Below, in pieces: positions 7,817-14,236 of a stretch of 17,153 nt of DNA; position 1 is the first letter of the stretch, and each line of letters opens with the position of its first letter. Made by a program: the position numbers and the translations under genes. The notes beneath the pieces were generated by a model, which saw only the letters and a program-made list of their open reading frames with translations, made no database searches and was not told the DNA's origin. The stretch is from an uncultured Alphaproteobacteria bacterium (GTDB lineage: Bacteria; Pseudomonadota; Alphaproteobacteria; Caulobacterales; Parvularculaceae): NCBI GenBank assembly GCA_937895955.1, contig CALAZI010000131.1:1-17153 (forward strand). The letters run 5' to 3'.

Positions 7817-8040
7817 GACAACCAGCAAGACGCCCGGGCTTCGGGCTTTCCATGGCGCGCCCGGTCGGGGCGATCAACCTGCCTATATATAGGCAAGAAA
7901 GTGAGGAAAACACCAAGATTGCGCGGCGCCTTCGGGGCGCGGCGCGTCATTGCGTTAACATTTCGGCCATTTTCGCGGGTTGCCGCCTCCGCCCCCGGCG
8001 TGTATGACGCGCGCCTCGCAGCTGTTGGACGGTGAATCGA
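7817..8040. other. Divergent promoter region between the Tim44-like gene and secB
   Basis: This 224-base region must drive both the leftward timA-mltA-smr operon and rightward secB. It holds the 16-bp palindrome at 7880-7895 and, nearer secB, a GC-rich patch with a short stem (GCGCC at 7926-7930, GGCGC at 7936-7940) and the sequence GCGTTAACATTTCGG. No fxsA-like gene is present, although fxsA lies between these genes in some Rhizobiales. Confidence 0.5.
7880..7895. promoter_or_regulatory. 16-bp perfect palindrome with TATATA core
   Basis: TGCCTATATATAGGCA reads the same on both strands and sits 64 bases upstream of the Tim44-like start and 145 upstream of secB. The TATATA core could act as a -10 element in either direction (a TTGGTG lies about 19 bases upstream on the minus strand), and the symmetry could also serve a dimeric regulator. 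The palindrome is seen directly; the function is a guess. Confidence 0.45.
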
Positions 8041-8532
8041 ATGTCGGAAACGACGCCGAACGGCGCCGGGCCGGAGAGGGCGGGCGGTCAGCCGAGCCTC
8101 CGCGTGCTCGCGCAATATTTGAAGGATCATTCCTTCGAGAACCCCCGCGCGCCGGCGAGTTTTCGCGAAGGCGACGGGGCGCCGAACATTGAGGTCAATG
8201 TCGACGTCAACGCGCGCGGCTTCGGCGATGACCAATATGAGGTCGAGCTGTCGGTCTCCGTCCGGGCGAGCCGGCCTGAAAACGTCGTTTTCGTCGTCGA
8301 GACGACCTATGCCGGGGTCTTCGAAATCGCCAACGTCCCGGAAACGCAGATCGAGCCGATCCTGCTGATCGAATGCCCCCGCCTGCTCTTTCCGTTCGCG
8401 CGCCAGATCGTCGCCGAAACGACGAGCGCCGGCAATTTCCCGCCGGTGATGCTCGACCCGATCGATTTTCTCGGCATCTATCAGCGCAATCTCGCCGCGC
8501 GCGGCGGCGCGGCGGCGGCGCAGAACGCCTGA
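8041..8532 (+). CDS. secB: Protein-export chaperone SecB
   Basis: SecB is a cytoplasmic tetrameric chaperone that holds precursors unfolded and hands them to SecA for export. The 163-aa product shows the family core: LRVLAQYLKDHSFENP near residues 20-35, VNVDVNARGF...YEVEL, the highly conserved ETTYAGVFEI (about 82-91), and LLIECPRLLFPFARQIV...GNFPPVMLDPIDF, which includes the SecA-interacting surface. The C-terminus is Ala-rich and lacks the zinc-binding tail on SecA's partner side, as expected. I prefer the ATG at 8041 over the GTG at 8032 because GGTGA at 8031-8035 is a better-placed ribosome binding site and adds no conserved residues if skipped. It converges on dnaQ with only 13 bases between the stops. 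Confidence 0.97.
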   Translation: MSETTPNGAGPERAGGQPSLRVLAQYLKDHSFENPRAPASFREGDGAPNIEVNVDVNARGFGDDQYEVELSVSVRASRPENVVFVVETTYAGVFEIANVPETQIEPILLIECPRLLFPFARQIVAETTSAGNFPPVMLDPIDFLGIYQRNLAARGGAAAAQNA

Positions 8533-8552
8533 TCGCCGTCGCGGATCAGGCG
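8526..8552. terminator. Inverted repeat containing the stop codons of secB and dnaQ
   Basis: CGCCTGATC (8526-8534) and GATCAGGCG (8544-8552) are perfect complements around a 9-base loop. The left arm contains the secB TGA and the right arm contains the dnaQ TGA read on the other strand. The hairpin could form in both transcripts and act as a shared bidirectional terminator or 3'-end stabiliser. Neither side has a clean T-run, so intrinsic termination is uncertain. Confidence 0.5.
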
Positions 8553-9253
8553 CGCGCTTTCCAGAGATTTTGCGGACCTAACTCGGCTTCGACGAAGCGG
8601 GCGTGCGCTTCGGCTTCTTCGGCCGTCACGAGCGAACGCAGCGGGCTTGGGCGCTCGCGCAGGCGGCGCGTTTTCGCCGCCGCGCCGGCCGTCTCGACGA
8701 TCTCGGCGGTCGCGAAATCAAGGCCGGCCTGAAGGCCGCCGGTCAATTCGATATAGACCTCTGCGAGAAGCCTGGAATCGAGCAGCGCGCCGTGCCCGTC
8801 CCGCTCGCGCTCTTTAGTGTCGATCCCGAAGCGCGCGCAAAGCGCGTCAAGGCTCGCCGGCGATCCTGGATATTTGCGCCGCGCGAGATGCAGCGTGTCG
8901 ACGATCGAATTTTCAAGCTTGCCGATGCCGGCTTTCTCAAGCTCGGCGTTGATGAAGGGGAGATCGAAAGAGATCCCGTTATGGGCGACAAGCTCGGCGT
9001 CGCCGACAAAGGAAACAAAGGAGCGGGCGACGCGCTCGTCGGCGAAGACAGGAAATCCTTTCAGAAAATCCTCTGACAGGCCGTGCACCTTGAAGGCGCC
9101 TTCCGGCATGTCGCGTTCCGGATTGACATAGGTGTGGAACGAGCGGCCGGTCACCGCGCCGCGGACCATTTCAACGCCGCCGATCTCGACGATCCGGTGA
9201 CCTTCCTCAAACCGGAATCCGGTGGTTTCGAGATCGAATACGACCTGACGCAT
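8546..9253 (-). CDS. dnaQ: DNA polymerase III epsilon subunit (3'-5' proofreading exonuclease)
   Basis: This is the proofreading exonuclease of the replicative polymerase. The 235-aa protein shows all DEDDh signatures: ExoI FDLETTG (Asp7, Glu9), ExoII HNGISFD (Asp97), and ExoIII with His154 and Asp159 in HGALLDSRLLAEVY. Length is near the E. coli subunit (243 aa). Residues 175-235 form the tail that in the family contacts the alpha subunit. The ATG at 9253 follows directly on the exonuclease start and needs no adjustment. It lies 62 bases downstream of the COX-like gene on the same strand and could be co-transcribed with it. The secB-dnaQ convergent pair is a common alphaproteobacterial arrangement; the coaE gene that often follows dnaQ's start side there is not present in this window. 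Confidence 0.96.
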   Translation of the reverse strand: MRQVVFDLETTGFRFEEGHRIVEIGGVEMVRGAVTGRSFHTYVNPERDMPEGAFKVHGLSEDFLKGFPVFADERVARSFVSFVGDAELVAHNGISFDLPFINAELEKAGIGKLENSIVDTLHLARRKYPGSPASLDALCARFGIDTKERERDGHGALLDSRLLAEVYIELTGGLQAGLDFATAEIVETAGAAAKTRRLRERPSPLRSLVTAEEAEAHARFVEAELGPQNLWKARA

Positions 9254-9315
9254 AGAGGTCTTTTACAGCCGTCCGCAATTAGCGCAACACCGCCGCGGGG
9301 GGCGGCCGACGCGCG

Positions 9316-10920
9316 CTATTGCCTTTTCCAGTCGCGCCGCGTCATGCCGACGAAGCGGTCGCCGAGATCAGTGGAATTTCGCTCGAGAATGTCGCGTAAA
9401 GAGGCGGTGTTTTCTATCGCGTCGAGGCCGATGTCCGTAAATGTGAGGCGCCGGACCTCCCGATCCCCCCAGACAGGCTCGCTGAGCAACGGGTTTGTCA
9501 GCGCCTGCGAGAACGCATCCATTGCGACCATTCGCGTAATCAGTTCGGGCAACGGCCCGTTCTCGCCGCGCGGCTCAGCGAACAGGCCGACGAAAAACTC
9601 AAAATTGTCGGCCGAACCGTACAATTGCTCCAACCGCGCGGCGAGAGCCTCTTTGCGCGCCGCTTCGGCGGCGTCATTTGACGATCCGACAATATCGGCG
9701 AACGTTTCTTGACGCCGAAGCTTCATCGCCTCTCTATAGTCGTTATAGGGAGCGATATTCACTTCACGGGCCTGCGCGACGCCGCGCTGCTCCGCATCAA
9801 GCAAAAAGCTCGCCGTGTTTTGAAGGCTGAGTTCCGCGGCCGCGTTGCCGGATACGGCGACAAAAGCGTCCGCAAGCCCGCCCTTGAGCAACAGCGAGTT
9901 GTCGAGCAACAAGTCTCGCCCATGAATGTCGGCGCCGTTCCAATCCATACGTTCCGGGATCAGGGCGTGCCAGCGGTAAAGCAGGCTGAATTCCGCCGTC
10001 ATCCAGTTCGGCCGGTTCCATCTGGCGCGCCACGCCGGCTGGGGCCGAGCTGAAAACGCGATATTCGTCGTATTGATGTGATTGATATATTCTTCAACGA
10101 CGATTTTGATGAACATGACAATGATGCTGTTGCGCGCCGTCTCAAACAGGCGGTCGTCATCCCAATCCGGATTTTTCGCCATGAGCAGGCCTGCGAGACG
10201 ATTGTGCTCGCGCAAAAACAGCGTGTTCAACATCGCCACTTGCGGCGTCGCGTTTACGCGGTCGCCGCCGACAGCGAATAATGTCTGCATCGCCTGAGAC
10301 CGGTCGACGCCGAGCGGCTGGTCCAGGATCGGCGCGCCGGCGGCGTCGCAAAACTCGGCGCGCACGCGATTGCCGCCGTCATAAAGAAAGAGCGGGTGCT
10401 CTTCGCCGTCGAGGATCTGCGATTTCAGCCTGCCGCCGGACAGCGTTCTAAGCGCGCGCGTTTGCGCCTCGTTGCGTCCGTAGAGGGGGCTTTGATCGAT
10501 ATCATGGTTCGATGTCGTGCGGGCGCGCTCTTCAACGCCGGATCCGAAAGGCGGATCATTCTGAAGGCGCGTTCTGAGAAACCCGTCCGTCAGATATTGC
10601 GCGAACGCCGGAAATAAGACAGTCGACTTCGGACAACGCCTTTGTTCGCCCGAACAAGCGAAAAGCGCCCTGACGTCGCTTAGCGGCGGTCGGCGCCCGC
10701 CGACGTTCTCCTCAGGCGGATAAGGCTTGGGCGGCAGCAATCTCGCGTAATAGGTGCGATCGGACAGGCCGCTCCATGAGACATAGTCGAATTTCGTGCT
10801 CCACGGATGCGGCCTTGCGCGGCCGAAACCGACCAGCCTGTTCACAATGAGATCATTGAGGCGATTTTTGCCCAGCAAAAAGCCGGCGGCGCGCGCCGCA
10901 AAATCAAACAGCTTCGACAT
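9316..10920 (-). CDS. Cyclooxygenase-like animal haem peroxidase family protein
   Basis: A 534-aa protein of the peroxidase-cyclooxygenase superfamily, closest by eye to the prostaglandin-endoperoxide synthase branch. Aligned by motif with animal COX: FDYVSWSGLSDRTYYARLLP (44-63) matches the DYISWESFSNVSYYTRILP segment; LFPAFAQYLTDGFLRT (102-117) matches the distal haem helix; LREHNRL (236-242) and TARNSIIVMFIKIVVEEYI (261-279) match the core helices; EFSLLYRWHALIPE (310-323) matches the motif that holds COX Tyr385 (here Tyr315) and proximal His388 (His318); AFSQALTNPLLSEPVWG matches the Ser530 region. The COX distal His207 position is Asp112, though Gln203 is kept (Gln108). No signal peptide or EGF domain, so it is probably cytoplasmic or peripherally membrane-bound. 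A likely activity is fatty-acid oxygenation. The start at 10920 is set by a strong ribosome binding site; longer frames run into cckA. Confidence 0.88.
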   Translation of the reverse strand: MSKLFDFAARAAGFLLGKNRLNDLIVNRLVGFGRARPHPWSTKFDYVSWSGLSDRTYYARLLPPKPYPPEENVGGRRPPLSDVRALFACSGEQRRCPKSTVLFPAFAQYLTDGFLRTRLQNDPPFGSGVEERARTTSNHDIDQSPLYGRNEAQTRALRTLSGGRLKSQILDGEEHPLFLYDGGNRVRAEFCDAAGAPILDQPLGVDRSQAMQTLFAVGGDRVNATPQVAMLNTLFLREHNRLAGLLMAKNPDWDDDRLFETARNSIIVMFIKIVVEEYINHINTTNIAFSARPQPAWRARWNRPNWMTAEFSLLYRWHALIPERMDWNGADIHGRDLLLDNSLLLKGGLADAFVAVSGNAAAELSLQNTASFLLDAEQRGVAQAREVNIAPYNDYREAMKLRRQETFADIVGSSNDAAEAARKEALAARLEQLYGSADNFEFFVGLFAEPRGENGPLPELITRMVAMDAFSQALTNPLLSEPVWGDREVRRLTFTDIGLDAIENTASLRDILERNSTDLGDRFVGMTRRDWKRQ

Positions 10921-10925
10921 CGACA

Positions 10926-10933
10926 CTCCCCCT
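10926..10933 (-). promoter_or_regulatory. Strong ribosome binding site that sets the COX-like start
   Basis: On the minus strand AGGGGGAG lies 5 bases before the ATG at 10918-10920. It is among the best Shine-Dalgarno matches in the window and lies in the 31-base gap after the cckA stop, so it fixes the start against an in-frame longer reading that would overlap cckA by about 200 bases. Confidence 0.8.
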
Positions 10934-10951
10934 AATAAACGGCACGTTACG

Positions 10952-13666
10952 TCAGACTGGTTTTTCCTTGATTGCGCGCGCCGCCAAGGCTTCTTTGACT
11001 CTCGCGCCAAGCTCCGCCATCGGGAACGGCTTCTGGATGTAGGCGACGCCGCCGATCTTATCCATCTGGTCGCGGACGGCCGTCTCGGCGTAGCCGGACA
11101 TGAAAATAACCGACGCCGAAACGCCGTATTGCGCGCGCGCTTTTTCAACCAGCGTCGGTCCGTCGATTTCGGGCATCATCACGTCGCTGACGATGAGATC
11201 GAAATCGCGGTCCGTTTCGAGAATCTCAAGCGCGGCGACGCCGTCCTCGGCGGGCGTCACTTCATAGCCGGAACGCTCAAGCGTCGCGACGACGAAGGCG
11301 CGCACCGGATCTTCATCCTCGACGACGAGAATGCGCCCCGTTCCGGAATAGTCGCCGGCGGGCGAGTGAGAGGGCGCGGCCGGCTCTTCATCATCAAGCC
11401 CGCCCTGATGCGCCGGCAGATAGATTTTGAAAACAGCGCCGCCTTCCGGCGCGTTTTCGACGGCGATCGCGCCGCCCATCTGGCCGATAATGCCGTGCAC
11501 GGTCGAAAGGCCGAGGCCGGTTCCCTTGCCTTCCTCCTTGGTGGTGAAAAAGGGATCGAAAATCTTTTCGCGGATGTCGTCGGGAACGCCCGGCCCCGAA
11601 TCCGCGACTTCAATCAGAAGATGGTCCTGCGCGCCGAGGCCCGGCGCGTTCAGGGCCGCGGCCTCATCCGCGGAAACGGTTCGCGTCCGGATCGTCAGCT
11701 TTCCGCCGTTCGGCGCCATGGCGTCGCGGGCGTTGACGGCGAGATTCATGATCGCCGTTTCAAGCTGATTGCGGTCGACCTTGATGTTCGGAAGGCCGCG
11801 CCCGTTGATGAGCTCAAGTTTCACTTTCTCGCCGACGGCGCGGTCGAGAAAGCGCGAGAAATCAAGCAGGATGTCGGTGATCGCCTGAACCTTGCGCGTC
11901 AAAGTCTGCTTGCGCGAATAGGCGAGCAATTGCTTGGTGAGATTCGCGGCGCGCTGCGCGTTCTCGCGAATGAGAACGAGGTCCTGATAGGCGGGATCGC
12001 CCGCCGGATGGCGCAGCATCAGCTGTTCGCAATTGCCCTGGATGACCTGCAGCAGATTGTTGAAATCATGCGCGACCTCGCCGGCGATGAAGCCGATCGC
12101 TTTCAGCTTCTGGTCCTGCGCATGGTCCTGCTCCATGCGCTTTCTGTCGGTGACGTCGACGGCGTAAAGAAACGTCCGCCGGACGCCGTAGCCGCCGCGT
12201 CGGCGCTTCACGGGACGCGCGTAAAGGCCGTAAGTGCGCGCCGATGGGCCGTCGCCGATCGTCGCGTCGATAACCTGCGGCGCGCCGCCTGACGCCGCCT
12301 TGCGGCGTATTTCGGCGGCGATTTCCTCAATCGCGTCGGCGGGCAGCGCGCGCGTCAGCGGCGTGTTCTTCTTCACGCCCTCGAAAGCGTCGCAAAAGGT
12401 CTTGTTCGCCTCGACGATGCGCGCATCGCGGCCGATCTCCCCCTCGATGACCGCAAGACCGAAAGGCGCTTCGGAAATGTCGCCAGACATCGCCGGCGCG
12501 TCCGGATCGGCCGCCGCTTCAACGATCGACAGCTCGACGCAGACAAAGCCCTCGCCGACGCCGCCGCGGCGGAAGCTCGCAAACTGCGCCTCTGCGGGAT
12601 CGGCGTCGCGGCGCCGGACTTCCGCCGGCGTCGGCGCGCCGTCAGCGCGCCAGAGCGACCTGACGATGTCGGCTGTCTCGCCGAGAACGACATCGTCAAT
12701 ATGATGGAGTTCGTGGCGCGCCAGGCCGAGCGCCTTGCGCATCGCGGCGTTCGCCCAGGCGATCTGGCCGGATTTTTCAAGCGCGAAAACGGGCCGCAGA
12801 TAGTCGGCGTAGGATGCGGCGAGAACGTCATGCTCGTTCTCTTCGATCGGCAGTTCGCGAAGGCGCCAGGAAACGAATTCCTTCGCGTCGTCGACGCCGC
12901 GCGTCGTCACTTCAAACCGGCGCCGCGCGCCGCCGCCTTCAAGGCCGATCTGCTGATAGATGATTTCGGTCGCCGCCGCGGCGCTCTTCGCCGCGCGGCA
13001 AAGACGGAAAAGCTTCGTCGCCTCCGCCCCCTGCTGCGCAAACAAGCGGTCGATCCGGGGCGGCAGGCCGGCAAGACCCATGACGCCGGCGGTCTTTGCA
13101 AGCGCGAAATAGGCGGCGTTGGCGTAGATGACGACGCCGTCGGCGCGGGTGATGAGGCGGGCGTCCGGGTCGGCGTCGAGAACGCCCTCCGCCAATCCCA
13201 AACTCTGCAGCATTTGCGAGCCGGCGAGCTGGCCGGCGTCGTCGACGGACTTGCCGGACACGCGGCGCATCGCGGCGCTCGCCAGCATCGCCGACGGCGT
13301 CGGGCGAAAGGCGGCGAGAAGAAAGACAAGCGCCAGCGCGCCGACGACGAAGCCGAGCGCAATCCCCGCCCCGCCGAGCGCGCCGGTCGACAGGACATAG
13401 GCGGCGCCCGCCGCCGCGACGGCGAGCCCGCCCCACAGCGCGCCGAACAAAGCGTGCTGGACAAGCCGGGCGCTCGACCGCACGCGCGCCTCATCGGCTT
13501 TTTCCGATTTCGCGCGCGCTTTTTCTTCGGCCGCGGCCATCATCGCCGCAATATCATCGGCGTCCGGCGGGCGCGGCGCGGCGGCGGCGTTCTCGGGCGC
13601 GTCATCAGACGCCGCAATCGGCGTCTCGTCGTCCGGTTTGGGGGCGAAAGCGGGTTCGGCGGTCAC
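10952..13666 (-). CDS. cckA: Cell-cycle hybrid histidine kinase CckA
   Basis: CckA is the membrane kinase/phosphatase that, through ChpT, controls CtrA and CpdR in alphaproteobacterial cell-cycle regulation. The 904-aa protein has an Ala/Pro/Asp-rich N-terminus (1-65), two membrane segments (about 70-92 and 98-120), PAS-like regions (about 160-400 and 400-505), a HisKA domain with GEVAHDFNNLLQVIQGN (phospho-acceptor His533), an ATPase domain with N-box NLAVNARDAM (641-650), DSGPG (689-693), FDPFFTTK (703-710) and GKGTGLGL (713-720), and a C-terminal receiver with acidic pocket E783-D784-E785-D786, phospho-acceptor Asp828, Ser857 and Lys879. Length exceeds Caulobacter CckA (691 aa) because of the N-terminal and PAS parts. 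The start is GTG, with an in-frame TAA two codons upstream and a poor ribosome binding site; ATG codons at 13541-13543 and 13538-13540 are alternatives that would remove 41-42 residues. Confidence 0.95.
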   Translation of the reverse strand: MTAEPAFAPKPDDETPIAASDDAPENAAAAPRPPDADDIAAMMAAAEEKARAKSEKADEARVRSSARLVQHALFGALWGGLAVAAAGAAYVLSTGALGGAGIALGFVVGALALVFLLAAFRPTPSAMLASAAMRRVSGKSVDDAGQLAGSQMLQSLGLAEGVLDADPDARLITRADGVVIYANAAYFALAKTAGVMGLAGLPPRIDRLFAQQGAEATKLFRLCRAAKSAAAATEIIYQQIGLEGGGARRRFEVTTRGVDDAKEFVSWRLRELPIEENEHDVLAASYADYLRPVFALEKSGQIAWANAAMRKALGLARHELHHIDDVVLGETADIVRSLWRADGAPTPAEVRRRDADPAEAQFASFRRGGVGEGFVCVELSIVEAAADPDAPAMSGDISEAPFGLAVIEGEIGRDARIVEANKTFCDAFEGVKKNTPLTRALPADAIEEIAAEIRRKAASGGAPQVIDATIGDGPSARTYGLYARPVKRRRGGYGVRRTFLYAVDVTDRKRMEQDHAQDQKLKAIGFIAGEVAHDFNNLLQVIQGNCEQLMLRHPAGDPAYQDLVLIRENAQRAANLTKQLLAYSRKQTLTRKVQAITDILLDFSRFLDRAVGEKVKLELINGRGLPNIKVDRNQLETAIMNLAVNARDAMAPNGGKLTIRTRTVSADEAAALNAPGLGAQDHLLIEVADSGPGVPDDIREKIFDPFFTTKEEGKGTGLGLSTVHGIIGQMGGAIAVENAPEGGAVFKIYLPAHQGGLDDEEPAAPSHSPAGDYSGTGRILVVEDEDPVRAFVVATLERSGYEVTPAEDGVAALEILETDRDFDLIVSDVMMPEIDGPTLVEKARAQYGVSASVIFMSGYAETAVRDQMDKIGGVAYIQKPFPMAELGARVKEALAARAIKEKPV

Positions 13667-13767
13667 GGGTTAAGGGCTCGCTCGGCGTCAAAAACGATTG
13701 ACTATGGGGCGACTCGGGGACCGGCGCCACACGCCAAGGACCTGAAATCGGCCCTGATTTTCGACAT

Positions 13768-13800
13768 GCGGAACGCCCGGGCGACAGCCGGGCGTTCCGC
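13768..13800. terminator. 13-bp perfect hairpin downstream of the small lipoprotein gene
   Basis: GCGGAACGCCCGG (13768-13780) and CCGGGCGTTCCGC (13788-13800) pair perfectly around a 7-base loop. It begins 20 bases beyond the stop of the leftward lipoprotein gene and about 100 bases before the cckA start, a position expected of a terminator insulating cckA. Read leftward, it is followed by ATGTCGAAAATC with no T-run, so it may be a Rho-dependent end or an RNA-stabilising hairpin. Confidence 0.6.
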
Positions 13801-13820
13801 AATGGGTTATTGTCGAGCGA

Positions 13821-14195
13821 TCAGCGCTTTTTCAGGCGAACAAGCGTTCCATCCATGTCGGCCTCCAGATCGCCGCCTTCGAGACGCGAAATTGAAATCC
13901 CCGAGCTGCCGATGCAGCTAAGCGCTATTCGCGCCTCGCCAGACTGGTAGGTGCAATCCATGTCGGTGCGATTGTTCTCTGTGACCCAAGTCAGCACCGC
14001 TGTGCCGTCCTTATTAAAATTATATTCCAGTCCCACCCCAAGTTCCGGGACTTCGCCGACATAAACGCCCGACAAAGCGGAACCCGAACTTGCGGATTTG
14101 CCGCCGCTGGACTTGGCTGTTTCGCCGCCGCCGCACGCCGCCAATCCGATAAACGCCGCGCCGGCGATAATCAGTCTCTGAACTCGACGTGTCAT
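13821..14195 (-). CDS. Small predicted lipoprotein
   Basis: A 124-aa protein with a lipoprotein signal: a basic start (MTRRVQR), a hydrophobic stretch and the lipobox LAAC, placing the lipidated Cys around residue 20. A Gly/Ser/Lys-rich linker follows, then a compact domain of about 80 residues that looks beta-rich (GVYVGE, LEYNFNKDGTAVLTWV, ARIALSC, ISISRLEGGDLEADM) and has two Cys that could form a disulfide. I do not recognise a family; small beta-barrel lipoproteins with such DGT-type turns are common in envelopes. The start at 14195 is supported by GGAGAAGGA ending 6 bases upstream; a TTG six codons earlier is rejected. It lies 41 bases downstream of the 683-aa lipoprotein, so the two are probably co-transcribed. 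Confidence 0.8.
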   Translation of the reverse strand: MTRRVQRLIIAGAAFIGLAACGGGETAKSSGGKSASSGSALSGVYVGEVPELGVGLEYNFNKDGTAVLTWVTENNRTDMDCTYQSGEARIALSCIGSSGISISRLEGGDLEADMDGTLVRLKKR

Positions 14196-14236
14196 TTGAT
14201 TTCCTTCTCCCAATGAATGTTTTTGACTGACGGATA

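Noticed and set aside
10921..11148. N-terminal extension of the COX-like protein by 76 residues
   Set aside because: The extension would overlap the cckA receiver domain out of frame, is Arg/Ser-rich without homology, and a strong ribosome binding site precedes the ATG at 10920.
10796..12292. 498-codon plus-strand frame opposite cckA and the COX-like gene start
   Set aside because: It spans two genes in antisense, has no recognisable domain, and both overlapped genes have clear catalytic motifs.
12701..13921. 406-codon plus-strand frame opposite the cckA 5' part
   Set aside because: Antisense to the PAS and membrane region of cckA; composition is Arg/Gly-rich as expected of a GC-rich shadow frame.
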